A stretch of 64,000 nucleotides of DNA from an uncultured Lachnospiraceae bacterium. GTDB lineage: Bacteria > Bacillota > Clostridia > Lachnospirales > Lachnospiraceae. Of this stretch, positions 8,079 to 17,380 are shown one piece after another. Numbering within the stretch: position 1 is the stretch's first letter; every line of letters begins with the position of its first letter. The stretch lies in NCBI GenBank assembly GCA_910576975.1, contig CAJTJY010000020.1, forward strand, positions 15,103-79,102, given 5' to 3'. The position numbers were made by a program, and so were the translations under genes. The notes under the pieces are model-generated. The model was not told where the DNA came from. It saw only the letters and a program-made list of their open reading frames with translations, and ran no database searches.

Positions 8079-8910
8079 ATGAAACCCGAATATAACGGGC
8101 TGCTGCGTATCCGTTAAATGTTCGATTGCCTTGCTTCACACTGAGCTTATACCACTTTTGCCTGTCAGAACCAGTGACTTGTCCAAGAATCGTGACTTTG
8201 CTGCCTTTTTTGAGCGTAGTGACGATGGCGCTGTTTGTGCTGGGAGAGCGGCGGAGACGCAGACCGCTGTTTGCAGTGACAATTCCGGTCTTTTTTTGCG
8301 GCTGCGGCTGACCAGCAGAGGTTAGAAGGCTAGTCTGTATGTAACCGGTTCCCTTTTTGCCGCCTGAGGTAAAGGTGATGCGGCTCCACGGGGTACCCGA
8401 TTTGTTTGTGGTGGAACAGATGATCGTAACCCGTGTGCCAGCAGGCAGGGTAGTGATCTTTTGGTGATTGATTCCGGCATGTTTTCTGACATTTGAATTC
8501 GCACGAACCGTAGCCGGACGAGAAGCGCACTTCGTCCGAGCGGCAAGAATTTTGGAAAATTTGCCATTGGTTGTTGTTCCGCTGCGGTAGGTATAAGCGC
8601 GGACTCTATAATAATATTCTCTGCCGCCTGGAAGATTCATGTTACAGAATGCGTTGTTTCCTGCTGATATTGTTTTGATGATTTGATAGGGACCGTCGTA
8701 TGAGGAGGCGCGAAAAATATGGTAGCCAGATACGCCGCTTTGCAGGGACCAAGATATATTGATACTGCTTCCCGTGGTCACGCCACATTTTAAATTCTTG
8801 ACTTGCGCCGGTTTCTTGGCGGCGTATATGGACTGCGGCATAGCGAGGGAAAAAATTAGAAATAATAGTAATGCTGCAATGTTTAGCTTCAATCGTTGAT
8901 TAATTTTCAT
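8077..8910 (-). CDS. Secreted fibronectin-III / SH3b protein
   Basis: Exported protein of unknown target. After a lysine-rich start a hydrophobic stretch (LNIAALLLFLIFSLAMP) ends near IYAA, a signal peptide. Residues ~35-125 form a fibronectin type III-like domain (INISWSLQSGVSGYHIFR), followed by two bacterial SH3 domains (~130-200 and ~205-277) with NSNVRKHAG and NSGLRLRRSPS motifs typical of SH3b cell-wall binding modules. ATG 8910 was preferred because GAGGAG lies 9 nt upstream; this gives 277 aa. No catalytic domain is present, so a wall-binding or adhesion role is likely. A TTGACA-17-TTTAAT promoter lies upstream. It is the only minus-strand gene after 5.1 kb. Confidence 0.82.
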   Translation of the reverse strand: MKINQRLKLNIAALLLFLIFSLAMPQSIYAAKKPAQVKNLKCGVTTGSSINISWSLQSGVSGYHIFRASSYDGPYQIIKTISAGNNAFCNMNLPGGREYYYRVRAYTYRSGTTTNGKFSKILAARTKCASRPATVRANSNVRKHAGINHQKITTLPAGTRVTIICSTTNKSGTPWSRITFTSGGKKGTGYIQTSLLTSAGQPQPQKKTGIVTANSGLRLRRSPSTNSAIVTTLKKGSKVTILGQVTGSDRQKWYKLSVKQGNRTFNGYAAARYIRVS

Positions 8911-8953
8911 AACACACGCTCCTCTTCTTTTTATTAATACATGGCTTACTATA

Positions 8954-8982
8954 ATTAAAAGGAAAAAAACGGAAATTGTCAA
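8954..8982 (-). promoter_or_regulatory. Promoter of the SH3b protein gene
   Basis: Minus strand: TTGACA at 8982-8977, a 17 bp spacer, TTTAAT at 8959-8954, 44 bp before the start codon. Confidence 0.65.
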
Positions 8983-9381
8983 TAAAAAAATCTGATATTC
9001 ATTTTTTATTATTCTGGAGGCTGCCTGACCAATCCTGGCTTATGGAGTTGTGCGGCAAAACTTTCCTATTTTTAATTTACGTTGCTGCCTTATCCAGTTC
9101 TGTATGCTCTTATGGTGTAACTTTCGTAAAATCAGGAGCATTTTTTGTCTGTATTATGACGTTAAAATATAATCATGACAAGGAACAAGGCCTTGACGCA
9201 GGATTTGCCACTTTCAGGGCATAAAGGAATGGATAAAGATTTATAAAAAATTAATCAGTTTTATGCCTAAATTTTGCCATAGTGTGATATACTGTAACGG
9301 AGTTGCATTTGCGGTCGTGCTGTGGGTGGTGAAAGCGCAGCGTCAGATAAGCATTGATATGGAAAGGAAGCGATAGAGATT
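8983..9381. other. Divergent intergenic region with orphan terminator-like hairpin
   Basis: No supported protein gene. An 82-codon plus-strand frame is present (8976-9224) but has no Shine-Dalgarno site and no recognisable features. Contents: a terminator-like hairpin at 9104-9146 (ATGCTC paired with GAGCAT, then six T), a palindrome CAAGGCCTTG near 9186, and an extended -10 TGATATACT (9285-9293) that is the likely uppP promoter, about 90 bp before its start. The hairpin would stop a short plus-strand transcript for which I see no gene. Confidence 0.45.
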
Positions 9382-10203
9382 ATGGCAGAAATTATCAAAG
9401 CGGTAATATATGGAATTGTGGAAGGGATTACAGAATGGCTGCCGGTGAGCAGTACGGGACATATGATTTTGCTGGAAAAAATTATGCCTATGGATGTGTC
9501 TGGGGAATTTTGGAATATGTTTCTAGTGGTGGTGCAGTTAGGAGCGATTCTTGCGGTGGTGCTGATGTTCTGGAATAAAATATTTCCATTTCGATTGAAT
9601 CAAAGGAACAAAATAGACTGGGATATTATGGAACTCTGGGGGAAGATTTTGGTAGCCTGCATTCCAGCGGGCGTAGTTGGCGTCGTATTTGGAGACTGGC
9701 TTGACGAACATTTGTATAATTTCTGGATCGTGGCGGTGATGCTGATTACAGTGGGATTTATCTTCTTGGTGGTAGAAAGTCTCAATAAGGGAAACAAGCC
9801 CGTGATCTGCAGCACCTCTGAGCTGACATGGGAGGTTGCCTTTATTATCGGCCTCTTTCAGCTTGTAGCCGCCGTCTTTCCTGGAACGTCGCGGTCAGGA
9901 GCGACGATCGTCGGGGCCTTGCTGATTGGAGTATCGAGATCCGTGGCAGCGGAATTTACCTTTTACCTGGCAATTCCTGTGATGTTTGGAGCAAGCTTTC
10001 TGAAGCTGCTTGGATTCGGCTTATCTTTCACCCGGCAGGAATTGAGCATATTATTGATGGGAATGGCGGTTTCATTTGCGGTATCAGTGCTGGTGATACG
10101 GTTTTTGATGGGATATATCAGGAAACATGATTTTAAAGCATTTGGCTGGTACAGGATTATCTTAGGGGCGGTAGTGCTGTTGTATTTTGGATTCCTCAAT
10201 TGA
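9382..10203 (+). CDS. uppP: Undecaprenyl-diphosphate phosphatase UppP (BacA)
   Basis: Polytopic membrane enzyme that dephosphorylates undecaprenyl pyrophosphate to recycle the lipid carrier for cell-wall synthesis; gives bacitracin tolerance. The two signature regions are visible: EGITEWLPVSSTGHMIL at residues ~13-29 and PGTSRSGATI at ~167-176. Most of the remainder is hydrophobic helices. Length 273 aa is normal. The Shine-Dalgarno site (GGAAG at ~9364) is rather far from the ATG. It is followed 31 bp later by pth. Confidence 0.96.
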   Translation: MAEIIKAVIYGIVEGITEWLPVSSTGHMILLEKIMPMDVSGEFWNMFLVVVQLGAILAVVLMFWNKIFPFRLNQRNKIDWDIMELWGKILVACIPAGVVGVVFGDWLDEHLYNFWIVAVMLITVGFIFLVVESLNKGNKPVICSTSELTWEVAFIIGLFQLVAAVFPGTSRSGATIVGALLIGVSRSVAAEFTFYLAIPVMFGASFLKLLGFGLSFTRQELSILLMGMAVSFAVSVLVIRFLMGYIRKHDFKAFGWYRIILGAVVLLYFGFLN

Positions 10204-10234
10204 TACATAAGATTAGAAAAAGGAGACGTTAGTT

Positions 10235-10801
10235 ATGTTTGTGATTGCAGGGCTGGGAAACCCGTCGTCAAAATATGAGAGGACGCGCCATAATGTGGGA
10301 TTTGACGCCGTTGATTTGCTGGCAGATAAATATCAGATCAGCATCCGGGAGAAAAAACATAAGGCATTGTGCGGGAGCGGGGTGATCGAAGGGCAGAAAG
10401 TGCTGCTGGTGAAGCCTCAGACATTTATGAATCTCAGCGGAGAGAGCATCGGGGCGATTTTAAATTTTTACAAAGTGGAACCAGAAACAGGGCTTCTTGT
10501 GATATACGACGACATTAGCCTTGTCCCTGGCAGGATTAGGATCCGCAAAAAAGGGAGCGCGGGAGGGCATAATGGGATCAAGAGCATTATTGGTCATGTA
10601 GGTACCCAAGAGTTTCAGAGAATTAAAATCGGAGTGGGGGAGAAGCCGCAAGGATGGGATCTTGCTGATTATGTGCTGGGCCGTTTTTCCAAAGAAGAGC
10701 GCAAATGGGTGGAGGAAGCCTTTGAGCGTGCGTGCATGGCGTCGGCTCTGATCGTGCAAGGAGAGACGGACCAGGCGATGAATCAGTTCAACTGTAAATA
10801 G
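10235..10801 (+). CDS. pth: Peptidyl-tRNA hydrolase
   Basis: Cleaves peptidyl-tRNA released from stalled ribosomes. The family motifs GLGNPSSKYERTRHNVGF (with the catalytic histidine), KPQTFMNLSGESI and YDDISLVPGRIRIR are all present. 188 aa, full length. An AAGGAG lies 10 nt before the ATG. It lies directly upstream of mfd, as in Bacillus (spoVC-mfd), probably in one transcript. Confidence 0.97.
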   Translation: MFVIAGLGNPSSKYERTRHNVGFDAVDLLADKYQISIREKKHKALCGSGVIEGQKVLLVKPQTFMNLSGESIGAILNFYKVEPETGLLVIYDDISLVPGRIRIRKKGSAGGHNGIKSIIGHVGTQEFQRIKIGVGEKPQGWDLADYVLGRFSKEERKWVEEAFERACMASALIVQGETDQAMNQFNCK

Positions 10802-10809
10802 GAGGAAAG

Positions 10810-13800
10810 ATGAAAAGTTTTACAGAGCCATTGCTAGGATTGAATGAATTTCAGAAATTAAAAAAAGAATTAATTAGTTTACGGGGCATTGCGCAGGTTT
10901 CCGGGTGTATTGACACCCAGAAGCCTCATTTCATATATAGCCTGATGGAAGAGAAAAACAGCGGCGTGATTGTAACCTTTGAGGAGCAAAAAGCGAGGGA
11001 GCTCTATGAGAATTATCGTTTTTTTGACCGGGACGCAGTGTATTATCCGGCAAAGGACGTGCTGTTTTATCAATCAGACATTCGGGGCAACTTGCTGACG
11101 GCTGAGCGGTTGACGACGATCAAGGCTTTGCTGGAGCGGGAAAGGGTGACAGTGATCACGACCTTTGATGCGCTGATGGACCGGGTGACGCCTCTTTCTT
11201 GTATACAGAAAGGTGTTTTGGAATATGGACTTGGCGATGTGCTGCAATTGGAGTTGGTAAAAAGCCGCCTGGTGGAGCTTGGGTATGAAAGGAATTATCA
11301 GGTTGAGAGCGCTGGACAGTTCTCTATTCGGGGCGGAATCCTGGATATTTTTCCATTGACGGAGGAAAATCCTTATCGCATTGAGCTTTGGGGAGACGAA
11401 ATTGATTCGATTCGAAGTTTTGACGCAGAGAGCCAGCGCTCTATTGAGAATTTGCAGCAAGTACGTATTTATCCGGCAAGTGAAATCGTATTGTCAAAAC
11501 AGGAAAGCCAGCGGGGATTAGAGTTGTTGGAGCAGGAAAAAAACAGGCTCTGCGAAGCTTTTCGAAAGGAAATGAAGACGGAAGAAGCGCATCGGCTGAA
11601 AACAACGATAGAGGCTTTGAGCGAAGAAATCAGAGAGCTTGGACAGTGTGCCGGGCTGGACAGCTATCTCACATATTTTGTCAAGGATACGGTATCTTTT
11701 CTCGATTATTTTGACGAAGAGCATACGATTGTATTTTTGGACGAACCAGAACGGCTGGCAGAGAAAGGCAGAGTGGTGGAACAGGAATTTTCTGAGAGTA
11801 TGCGCCACCGCTTAGAAAAGGGATATATTTTGCCAGGACAGATGGAAGCATTACGCCCCGGCAGAGAGATTTTTGCTAAAATACAGCGAAAGAAAGGCAT
11901 TGCACTTACAACATTAGATATCAATATAAAAGATTTGGAAATTAAGTTGAAATATAATATCTTTTGCAGAAGCGTCAATCCCTATAACCGCAGCTTTGAA
12001 TTATTGGTAAAGGACTTGCAAAGGTATCGGAAGCAGAAATATCAGGTAATCCTGCTGTCTGGTTCCAGGACACGGGCGGAGCATCTGGCAAAAGACCTTC
12101 AGGGAGAGGGCATCAACTGTTACTATTGCGCAGATTACGAACATTTGGTTCAGCCAGGAGAAGTAATGACAGCCTATGGAAAGCTGAAGAAAGGCTTTGA
12201 ATATCCAGACTTAAAATTCGTTGTAATTTCGGAGAGCGACATTTTTGGCGGCGGTCAGAAACGGAAGAAGAAACGCAGGATTTATGAGGGGGAAAAGATC
12301 CAAAGCTTTACGGAGTTGAGCGTGGGAGATTACGTGGTGCATGAGCGGTATGGCGTTGGCATTTACCGTGGGATTGAGAAAATTGAGATCCAGAAGACGG
12401 CAAAAGATTATGTCAAGATTGAATATGACAAAGGCAGTACCTTGTATGTCCTTGCCACCCAGCTTGAGGCGATCCAGAAATATGCCGGAGCAGAGGCAAA
12501 GAAGCCAAAAATCAACCGATTAGACGGTCAAGAGTGGACAAAGACGAAGAACCGGGTCAAAGGGGCGGTGAAAGAAATTGCAAGAGAGCTGGTGGAGCTA
12601 TATGCGGCGAGACAAAAGACCGATGGATTTGTCTATGGACCAGACACAGTGTGGCAGCGGGAATTTGAAGAACTATTTCCTTTTGAAGAAACGGAGGATC
12701 AGGAGCTTGCGATCGAGGCGACGAAACGTGACATGGAGAGTAGAAAAATTATGGACCGCCTGATTTGCGGGGACGTGGGCTATGGCAAAACGGAAATTGC
12801 CATCCGTGCAGCGTTTAAAGCGGTCCAGGAGGGCAAACAGGTGGCCTATCTGGTCCCGACTACGATTTTGGCGCAGCAGCATTACAACAATTTTGTGCAG
12901 CGCATGAAGGATTTTCCAGTTCGGGTAGATTTGATGTGTCGCTTTTGCACTGGCGCCCAGATCAAAAAGACAGTGGAGGACCTGAAGCGGGGAGTCGTGG
13001 ACATCCTGATCGGGACGCACCGGATTTTGTCGAAAGACGTTTCGTTTAAAGATTTGGGTCTTCTGATTATTGATGAGGAGCAGCGGTTTGGGGTGACTCA
13101 TAAGGAAAAAATTAAGCAGATGAAGAAAACTGTCGATGTCTTGACGCTGACGGCGACGCCTATTCCAAGAACGCTTCATATGAGCCTGATTGGAATCCGT
13201 GACATGAGCGTCTTGGAGGAGCCGCCGATGGACCGGCTTCCGATCCAGACTTATGTCATGGAGTATAACGATGAGATTGTTAGGGAGGCTGTCAACCGCG
13301 AGCTTGCCCGTGGCGGTCAGGTATATTATGTGTTTAACAGGGTAAATCAGATTGTCGAGGTTACTTCCAAGGTTGCAGAGCTGGTGCCGGACGCAAACGT
13401 GGCGTTTGCCCACGGACAGATGAAAGAACGGGAGCTTGAAAACATCATGTACCAGTTTATCAATGGGGAGATTGACGTGCTGGTGAGTACCACTATCATC
13501 GAGACAGGGCTGGATATTTCCAATGTCAATACTATGATCATCCAGGATGCAGATAACTTGGGATTGTCCCAGCTCTATCAGCTTAGAGGGCGAGTGGGGC
13601 GTTCTAACCGTACATCGTATGCGTTCCTGATGTACCAGCGCAATAAGATGCTGAAAGAGGTGGCTGAGAAACGGTTGTCTGCAATTCGTGAATTCACGGA
13701 GCTAGGCAGCGGATTTAAAATCGCCATGCGGGATTTGGAAATAAGGGGCGCAGGGAATTTGCTGGGCGCGCAGCAGCATGGGCATATGGAAGCAGTCGGA

Positions 13801-14367
13801 TATGACTTGTACTGCAAGATGTTGAATGAGGCAGTCAAAGCCTTGAAAGGGGAAGCTGCGCCGGAACAGTTTGAAACGTCTTTGGAGCTAGACGTGGATG
13901 CATTTATTCCGCCTTCCTATATCCCGAATGAGTCTCAAAAGCTTGACATTTATAAGCGTATTGCGGTGATTGAGACGCAGGAGGAGAGAGAAGAGATCCT
14001 CGAAGAATTGATTGACCGTTTTGGAGAGCCTCCAAAATCGGTGGAAAATCTTCTGACTATCGCACAGTTGAAAGCTAAGGCTCATAGTTGCTATTATATT
14101 GAAATTAAAGAAAGTAAAGATGTTATTAAATTTATATTTTATTTTCAGGCAAAGATTGATCCTACGAACATCGCCAAGATGTCAGAAAAGTATCAGGGGG
14201 CATTAAAGTTTGTCCGGGATGCCAAAGAGCCGTATTTTGAATATCATAAGCAACATAACTTGAAGCAGAAAGGCGTGGGCATCTTAGAACGGGTGAATAT
14301 GATTTTGGAGGATACCAGAAATCTCTTGGTTGACCATGACGCTATCGATGGATTGCGGCAAAAGTGA
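10810..14367 (+). CDS. mfd: Transcription-repair coupling factor Mfd
   Basis: Large ATP-driven translocase that removes stalled RNA polymerase and recruits UvrA. The order of domains fits Mfd: a UvrB-like N-terminus (residues ~1-330, with the RGGILDIFPL motif), an RNA polymerase interaction domain (~495-570, around DYVVHERYGVGIY), and a RecG-like helicase core with Walker A GDVGYGKTEIA, the DEEQRFGV box, TATPIPRTLHM and QLRGRVGRS. The C-terminal TRCF domain ends the protein (~1000-1185). 1185 aa is typical. AGGAGG lies 5 nt before ATG, 9 bp after pth. Confidence 0.98.
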   Translation: MKSFTEPLLGLNEFQKLKKELISLRGIAQVSGCIDTQKPHFIYSLMEEKNSGVIVTFEEQKARELYENYRFFDRDAVYYPAKDVLFYQSDIRGNLLTAERLTTIKALLERERVTVITTFDALMDRVTPLSCIQKGVLEYGLGDVLQLELVKSRLVELGYERNYQVESAGQFSIRGGILDIFPLTEENPYRIELWGDEIDSIRSFDAESQRSIENLQQVRIYPASEIVLSKQESQRGLELLEQEKNRLCEAFRKEMKTEEAHRLKTTIEALSEEIRELGQCAGLDSYLTYFVKDTVSFLDYFDEEHTIVFLDEPERLAEKGRVVEQEFSESMRHRLEKGYILPGQMEALRPGREIFAKIQRKKGIALTTLDINIKDLEIKLKYNIFCRSVNPYNRSFELLVKDLQRYRKQKYQVILLSGSRTRAEHLAKDLQGEGINCYYCADYEHLVQPGEVMTAYGKLKKGFEYPDLKFVVISESDIFGGGQKRKKKRRIYEGEKIQSFTELSVGDYVVHERYGVGIYRGIEKIEIQKTAKDYVKIEYDKGSTLYVLATQLEAIQKYAGAEAKKPKINRLDGQEWTKTKNRVKGAVKEIARELVELYAARQKTDGFVYGPDTVWQREFEELFPFEETEDQELAIEATKRDMESRKIMDRLICGDVGYGKTEIAIRAAFKAVQEGKQVAYLVPTTILAQQHYNNFVQRMKDFPVRVDLMCRFCTGAQIKKTVEDLKRGVVDILIGTHRILSKDVSFKDLGLLIIDEEQRFGVTHKEKIKQMKKTVDVLTLTATPIPRTLHMSLIGIRDMSVLEEPPMDRLPIQTYVMEYNDEIVREAVNRELARGGQVYYVFNRVNQIVEVTSKVAELVPDANVAFAHGQMKERELENIMYQFINGEIDVLVSTTIIETGLDISNVNTMIIQDADNLGLSQLYQLRGRVGRSNRTSYAFLMYQRNKMLKEVAEKRLSAIREFTELGSGFKIAMRDLEIRGAGNLLGAQQHGHMEAVGYDLYCKMLNEAVKALKGEAAPEQFETSLELDVDAFIPPSYIPNESQKLDIYKRIAVIETQEEREEILEELIDRFGEPPKSVENLLTIAQLKAKAHSCYYIEIKESKDVIKFIFYFQAKIDPTNIAKMSEKYQGALKFVRDAKEPYFEYHKQHNLKQKGVGILERVNMILEDTRNLLVDHDAIDGLRQK

Positions 14368-14395
14368 AAAATCAGTGAAATTCAACGAAAAATAG

Positions 14396-14424
14396 TTGCT
14401 TGTACTAGGAAAAAGAACTATAAT
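14396..14424 (+). promoter_or_regulatory. Promoter of the foldase-like lipoprotein gene
   Basis: TTGCTT at 14396-14401, a 17 bp spacer, perfect TATAAT at 14419-14424; 38 bp before the start codon. Confidence 0.65.
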
Positions 14425-14462
14425 GTTACAGATAAAGGAAATACACAGGAGGATATATAGAT

Positions 14463-15641
14463 ATGAAAGCTAAGAGATTACTGGCGTTGTTGTTAGCGGC
14501 GGTTTTGAGTGCTAGCGCTTTGACAGGGTGCGGCGGCATTGATGCGAGTCAGACAGGGGCGACCTTGGACGGGCAGGAGATTTCCCTTGGATTTATGAAC
14601 TTTATGGCAAGATACCAGCAGGCTATTTACGATGCGCAGTTTTCAGCAATGTTTGGAGGCTCAAGCATGTGGACTCAGGATATGTTCGGCGACGGCACGG
14701 ATATGGAGACGTCGGTCAAGAAGAGTGTCACGGAAAGTATCGAGCAGCTTTATTTGTTGGAAAAGCATATGGGAGATTACAAGGTGGAAGTCACTGCAAA
14801 CGAGCAGAAAGCCATCGAGGAAGCTGCCGAGCAGTTTATGGAAGACAACTCCAAAAAGGCATTAAGGCAGCTTGGCGCTACCAAAGAGTATGTGAAAGAA
14901 ATGCTGCGCCTCAATACCATTCAGGCTAAGATGCGCCAAGCCATGGATGCAGAGGTGGACACCGAGGTATCAAAAGAAGAGGCGGCGCAGAAGACCATTA
15001 GCTATGTAAGCGTTAATAGAACATCTACCACAGATGAGGAAGGCAATAATAAGCAATATACAGAAGAAGAGAAAGCATCTGTAGAACAGCAGGTAAAGGA
15101 GTTCCGCAAATCTGCCAAAGATGATTTTACAGCGGCAGCGGAGAAAGCCGGCTATACAGTGACCCCTTATTCTTATGGTGAGAAAGACGAGAGCTATGCC
15201 TTGGACGATAAAGTGATCGAGGCGGCGAACAAGTTAAAAGATGGCGAAGTTAGCAAAGTGATTACCACCGATGAGAATTTCTACGTGGTTCATATGGACA
15301 GTACTTTTGACGAGGAAAAGACGGAGGAAAAGAAAAAGTCTATCGTACAGCAGCGTAAGGACGATCATTATGTAGAGGTATGCGACGGCTATAAGGAAGA
15401 CGTAAAATATGAGCTCAATGAAGACGAGTGGGCGAAAGTCAAGTTTGATGAATTCTTTACCATCAAGCAGACGCAGGAGGCTGATCCAGAGGAATCGTCT
15501 GACCAGCAGGAATCTGATGATGCCAAGCAAGAAAGCAACGATGCAGAAAAGGATTCCGATGCTGATCAGTCAAAAGATGACAAGGAAGACGCCAATGCCG
15601 ATCAGTCAAAGGATGCTGAGGAAGAATCGGCTGAGAATTAA
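14463..15641 (+). CDS. SurA/PrsA-like foldase lipoprotein with acidic tail
   Basis: Exported lipoprotein probably assisting folding outside the membrane. A signal peptide ends in a lipobox (ALTGC, Cys 23). Residues ~25-160 resemble the SurA N-terminal chaperone fold (GQEISLGFMNFMARYQQ and EVTANEQKAIEEAAEQF). A parvulin-type PPIase core is only vaguely visible between ~175 and 290 (KLKDGEVSKVITTDENFYVVHM), so isomerase activity is uncertain. The last ~55 residues are a low-complexity D/E/S/Q/K tail with two copies of DADQSKD-like units, perhaps a wall-spanning or calcium-binding segment. A GGAGG lies 9 nt before the ATG. 392 aa, monocistronic by promoter and spacing. Confidence 0.8.
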   Translation: MKAKRLLALLLAAVLSASALTGCGGIDASQTGATLDGQEISLGFMNFMARYQQAIYDAQFSAMFGGSSMWTQDMFGDGTDMETSVKKSVTESIEQLYLLEKHMGDYKVEVTANEQKAIEEAAEQFMEDNSKKALRQLGATKEYVKEMLRLNTIQAKMRQAMDAEVDTEVSKEEAAQKTISYVSVNRTSTTDEEGNNKQYTEEEKASVEQQVKEFRKSAKDDFTAAAEKAGYTVTPYSYGEKDESYALDDKVIEAANKLKDGEVSKVITTDENFYVVHMDSTFDEEKTEEKKKSIVQQRKDDHYVEVCDGYKEDVKYELNEDEWAKVKFDEFFTIKQTQEADPEESSDQQESDDAKQESNDAEKDSDADQSKDDKEDANADQSKDAEEESAEN

Positions 15642-15673
15642 TTAAAAGAATGTCCCAAACTCATAAAAAATAT

Positions 15674-15721
15674 TGCAAATGCCATCTGCGCTTTTCAGAG
15701 TCTTGCGGATGGCATTTTGCA
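15674..15721. terminator. Long inverted repeat, possible terminator
   Basis: TGCAAATGCCATCTGCG at the left pairs with TGCGGATGGCATTTTGCA at the right. There is no T-run after it on the plus strand; an A-run precedes it, so it would make a better terminator on the minus strand. It lies 33 bp after the foldase gene. Confidence 0.5.
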
Positions 15722-15789
15722 TACATAAAAATGTTTTAGAGACAATGTTTGCAGCGTTTGTGGCTTTTAGGGAGAAAAAGGATTATAGA

Positions 15790-15899
15790 TTGAGTTTTTT
15801 GACAAATCTGCTATAATGATGACAGATGAAAACAGGGACGCATCGGTTATTAAAAAAGATATTCTGCAAAGCCATATCTGCAAGGATGGCGTCTCTTTT
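15790..15899 (+). promoter_or_regulatory. Promoter and attenuator-like leader of apbE
   Basis: A TATAAT at 15812-15817 with TGC before it and TTGAGT 16 bp upstream gives a promoter. The leader then folds: GGGACGC (15835-15841) pairs with GCGTCTC (15889-15895) followed by TTTT, enclosing a small hairpin AGATAT/ATATCT (15857-15879). A terminator-like structure between promoter and start codon suggests attenuation or a small structured RNA. I do not recognise a known riboswitch class. Confidence 0.45.
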
Positions 15900-15940
15900 C
15901 GGGGAACAGAGTGCTGACTAGATCACAGATGGAGGAGAGC

Positions 15941-16996
15941 GTGAAGAAAATATATCGTGCAGCAGTCCTTGCGGCGGTTTTGACTATTTTTGCAGGGGTT
16001 GCCTGGGTGCAAATTCAAAATCAAACGCCGAAACGCTATCAGGCGCAGTTTTTTGACTGTTTCGATACTGTGACAACGATCACAGGATATGCAAAAAGCC
16101 AGGAAGAGTTTTCAGAGAAGACAAAGCTGCTTTGGGAAAAGCTGCTGTATTACCATAAGCTTTATGATATTTATCATGCTTATGATGGGATCAATAACAT
16201 CAAAAGCATCAATGACGCTGCCGGAAAGCAACCCGTGCAAGTGGAATCCGAGATCATAGAGCTGTTAAAGTTAGGCATGGAACTGTATCAAAAGACTGGA
16301 GGAAAGCTTCAGATCGCTTATGGAAGCGTGCTCTCCTTATGGCATGATTACCGGGAGCAGGGCATAAATAACCCGGCGCAGGCGCAGCTTCCAGATCAGA
16401 AAGAGCTGTCTGACAGGGCAAAGCACGCCGATATGGATCATTTGATTCTCGACGAAGAGGCGTCCACGGTGTATCTGGCAGATTCCAAGATGTCTCTGGA
16501 CGTGGGAAGTATTGGGAAAGGTTATGCGGTCTCCAGGCTCTCAGAGTATGCGAGAGAGATTGGACTAGAACATGCGTTGATCAGCGTGGGAGGAAATGTC
16601 TGCGCCGTGGGGGCGAAAGAGGACGAAACGCCCTGGCTGGTAGGCGTGGAGAACCCAGACCAAAAAAGCAGCGAGGCATATGTTTGCGCAGTGGAGTTGT
16701 CAGACGCCGCCATCGTTACCAGCGGAGATTATCAGCGGTATTATGAGGTGGACGGCGTGCGCTACTGCCATATCATAGACCCGGCTACCCAGATGCCGCC
16801 TAATTATGTTTCTTCTGTATCGGTGCTTACGAAAGATTCCGGAATGGCGGATGCGCTTTCCACTGCTCTCTTTAATATGGAGCTTGAAGAGGGGATGTCT
16901 TTTGTGGAAAGTCTTGCGGGGGTGGAAGCGATGTGGATAGGAAAGGATGGAGAGATCCGCTGCTCCAGCGGATTTAAGATTCATGAAGAAAAATGA
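15941..16996 (+). CDS. apbE: FAD:protein FMN transferase ApbE
   Basis: Exported flavin transferase that attaches FMN covalently to a threonine of partner proteins (for example RnfG/NqrC-type subunits). An N-terminal hydrophobic segment (AAVLAAVLTIFAGVAW) anchors it. ApbE motifs are present: FDCFDTVTTI near the start, DVGSIGKGYAVSRL and ALISVGGNVCAVG in the middle, and the metal-site region YCHIIDPATQMPP toward the end. The GTG at 15941 is preferred, since GGAGG lies 5 nt before it; a more upstream GTG at 15911 has no such site. 351 aa. It overlaps the next gene by 14 nt. Its flavinylation target is not in the window. Confidence 0.92.
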   Translation: MKKIYRAAVLAAVLTIFAGVAWVQIQNQTPKRYQAQFFDCFDTVTTITGYAKSQEEFSEKTKLLWEKLLYYHKLYDIYHAYDGINNIKSINDAAGKQPVQVESEIIELLKLGMELYQKTGGKLQIAYGSVLSLWHDYREQGINNPAQAQLPDQKELSDRAKHADMDHLILDEEASTVYLADSKMSLDVGSIGKGYAVSRLSEYAREIGLEHALISVGGNVCAVGAKEDETPWLVGVENPDQKSSEAYVCAVELSDAAIVTSGDYQRYYEVDGVRYCHIIDPATQMPPNYVSSVSVLTKDSGMADALSTALFNMELEEGMSFVESLAGVEAMWIGKDGEIRCSSGFKIHEEK

Positions 16997-17357
16997 TATC
17001 ATTTTGATCGGCATTTTATTGGCGTTGTCTTTGGCGGCGTTTGGCGGAGCGGCGCTTTATGCTAAGCTTGGCACTCGTCAACCGCAAGCCGTGGTGTATT
17101 TGAAAGGCAAAGAGAAAGGGCGTTATCCGTTGTCGGAAAACATTACCCTGGAAATCCGTCAAGAGGACGGAGGATATAATATTTTGAAAATCGAGGGTGG
17201 AAAGGCAGATATTACAGAGGCTTCCTGTCCCGATAAGGTGTGCGTCAGGCAACGTCCAGCCGGCGGACGGGGAGAGAGCCTGGTGTGCTTGCCGAATCAA
17301 CTGACAGTGGAGATTGAAAACGGCGGGGAAGATGGCCTGGATGGAAGTACCAACTAG
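16983..17357 (+). CDS. NusG domain II-containing membrane-anchored protein
   Basis: A 124 aa protein with one N-terminal transmembrane segment (IILIGILLALSLAAFGGAAL) and an extracytoplasmic NusG-II-like beta domain with a CPDKVC motif. This family (distinct from the transcription factor NusG) often sits beside apbE and Gx-type membrane proteins in anaerobic Firmicutes and is thought to belong to membrane redox or flavinylation modules. The ATG at 16983 begins inside apbE's end, so the two are coupled. The paired cysteines may bind a cofactor or form a disulfide. Function is not established. Confidence 0.78.
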   Translation: MKKNDIILIGILLALSLAAFGGAALYAKLGTRQPQAVVYLKGKEKGRYPLSENITLEIRQEDGGYNILKIEGGKADITEASCPDKVCVRQRPAGGRGESLVCLPNQLTVEIENGGEDGLDGSTN

Positions 17358-17380
17358 GCGTATCACAGAAAGGGGAGCTT

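Noticed and set aside
8976..9224. 82-codon frame upstream of uppP
   Set aside because: No Shine-Dalgarno, no family features, and it contains the terminator-like hairpin.
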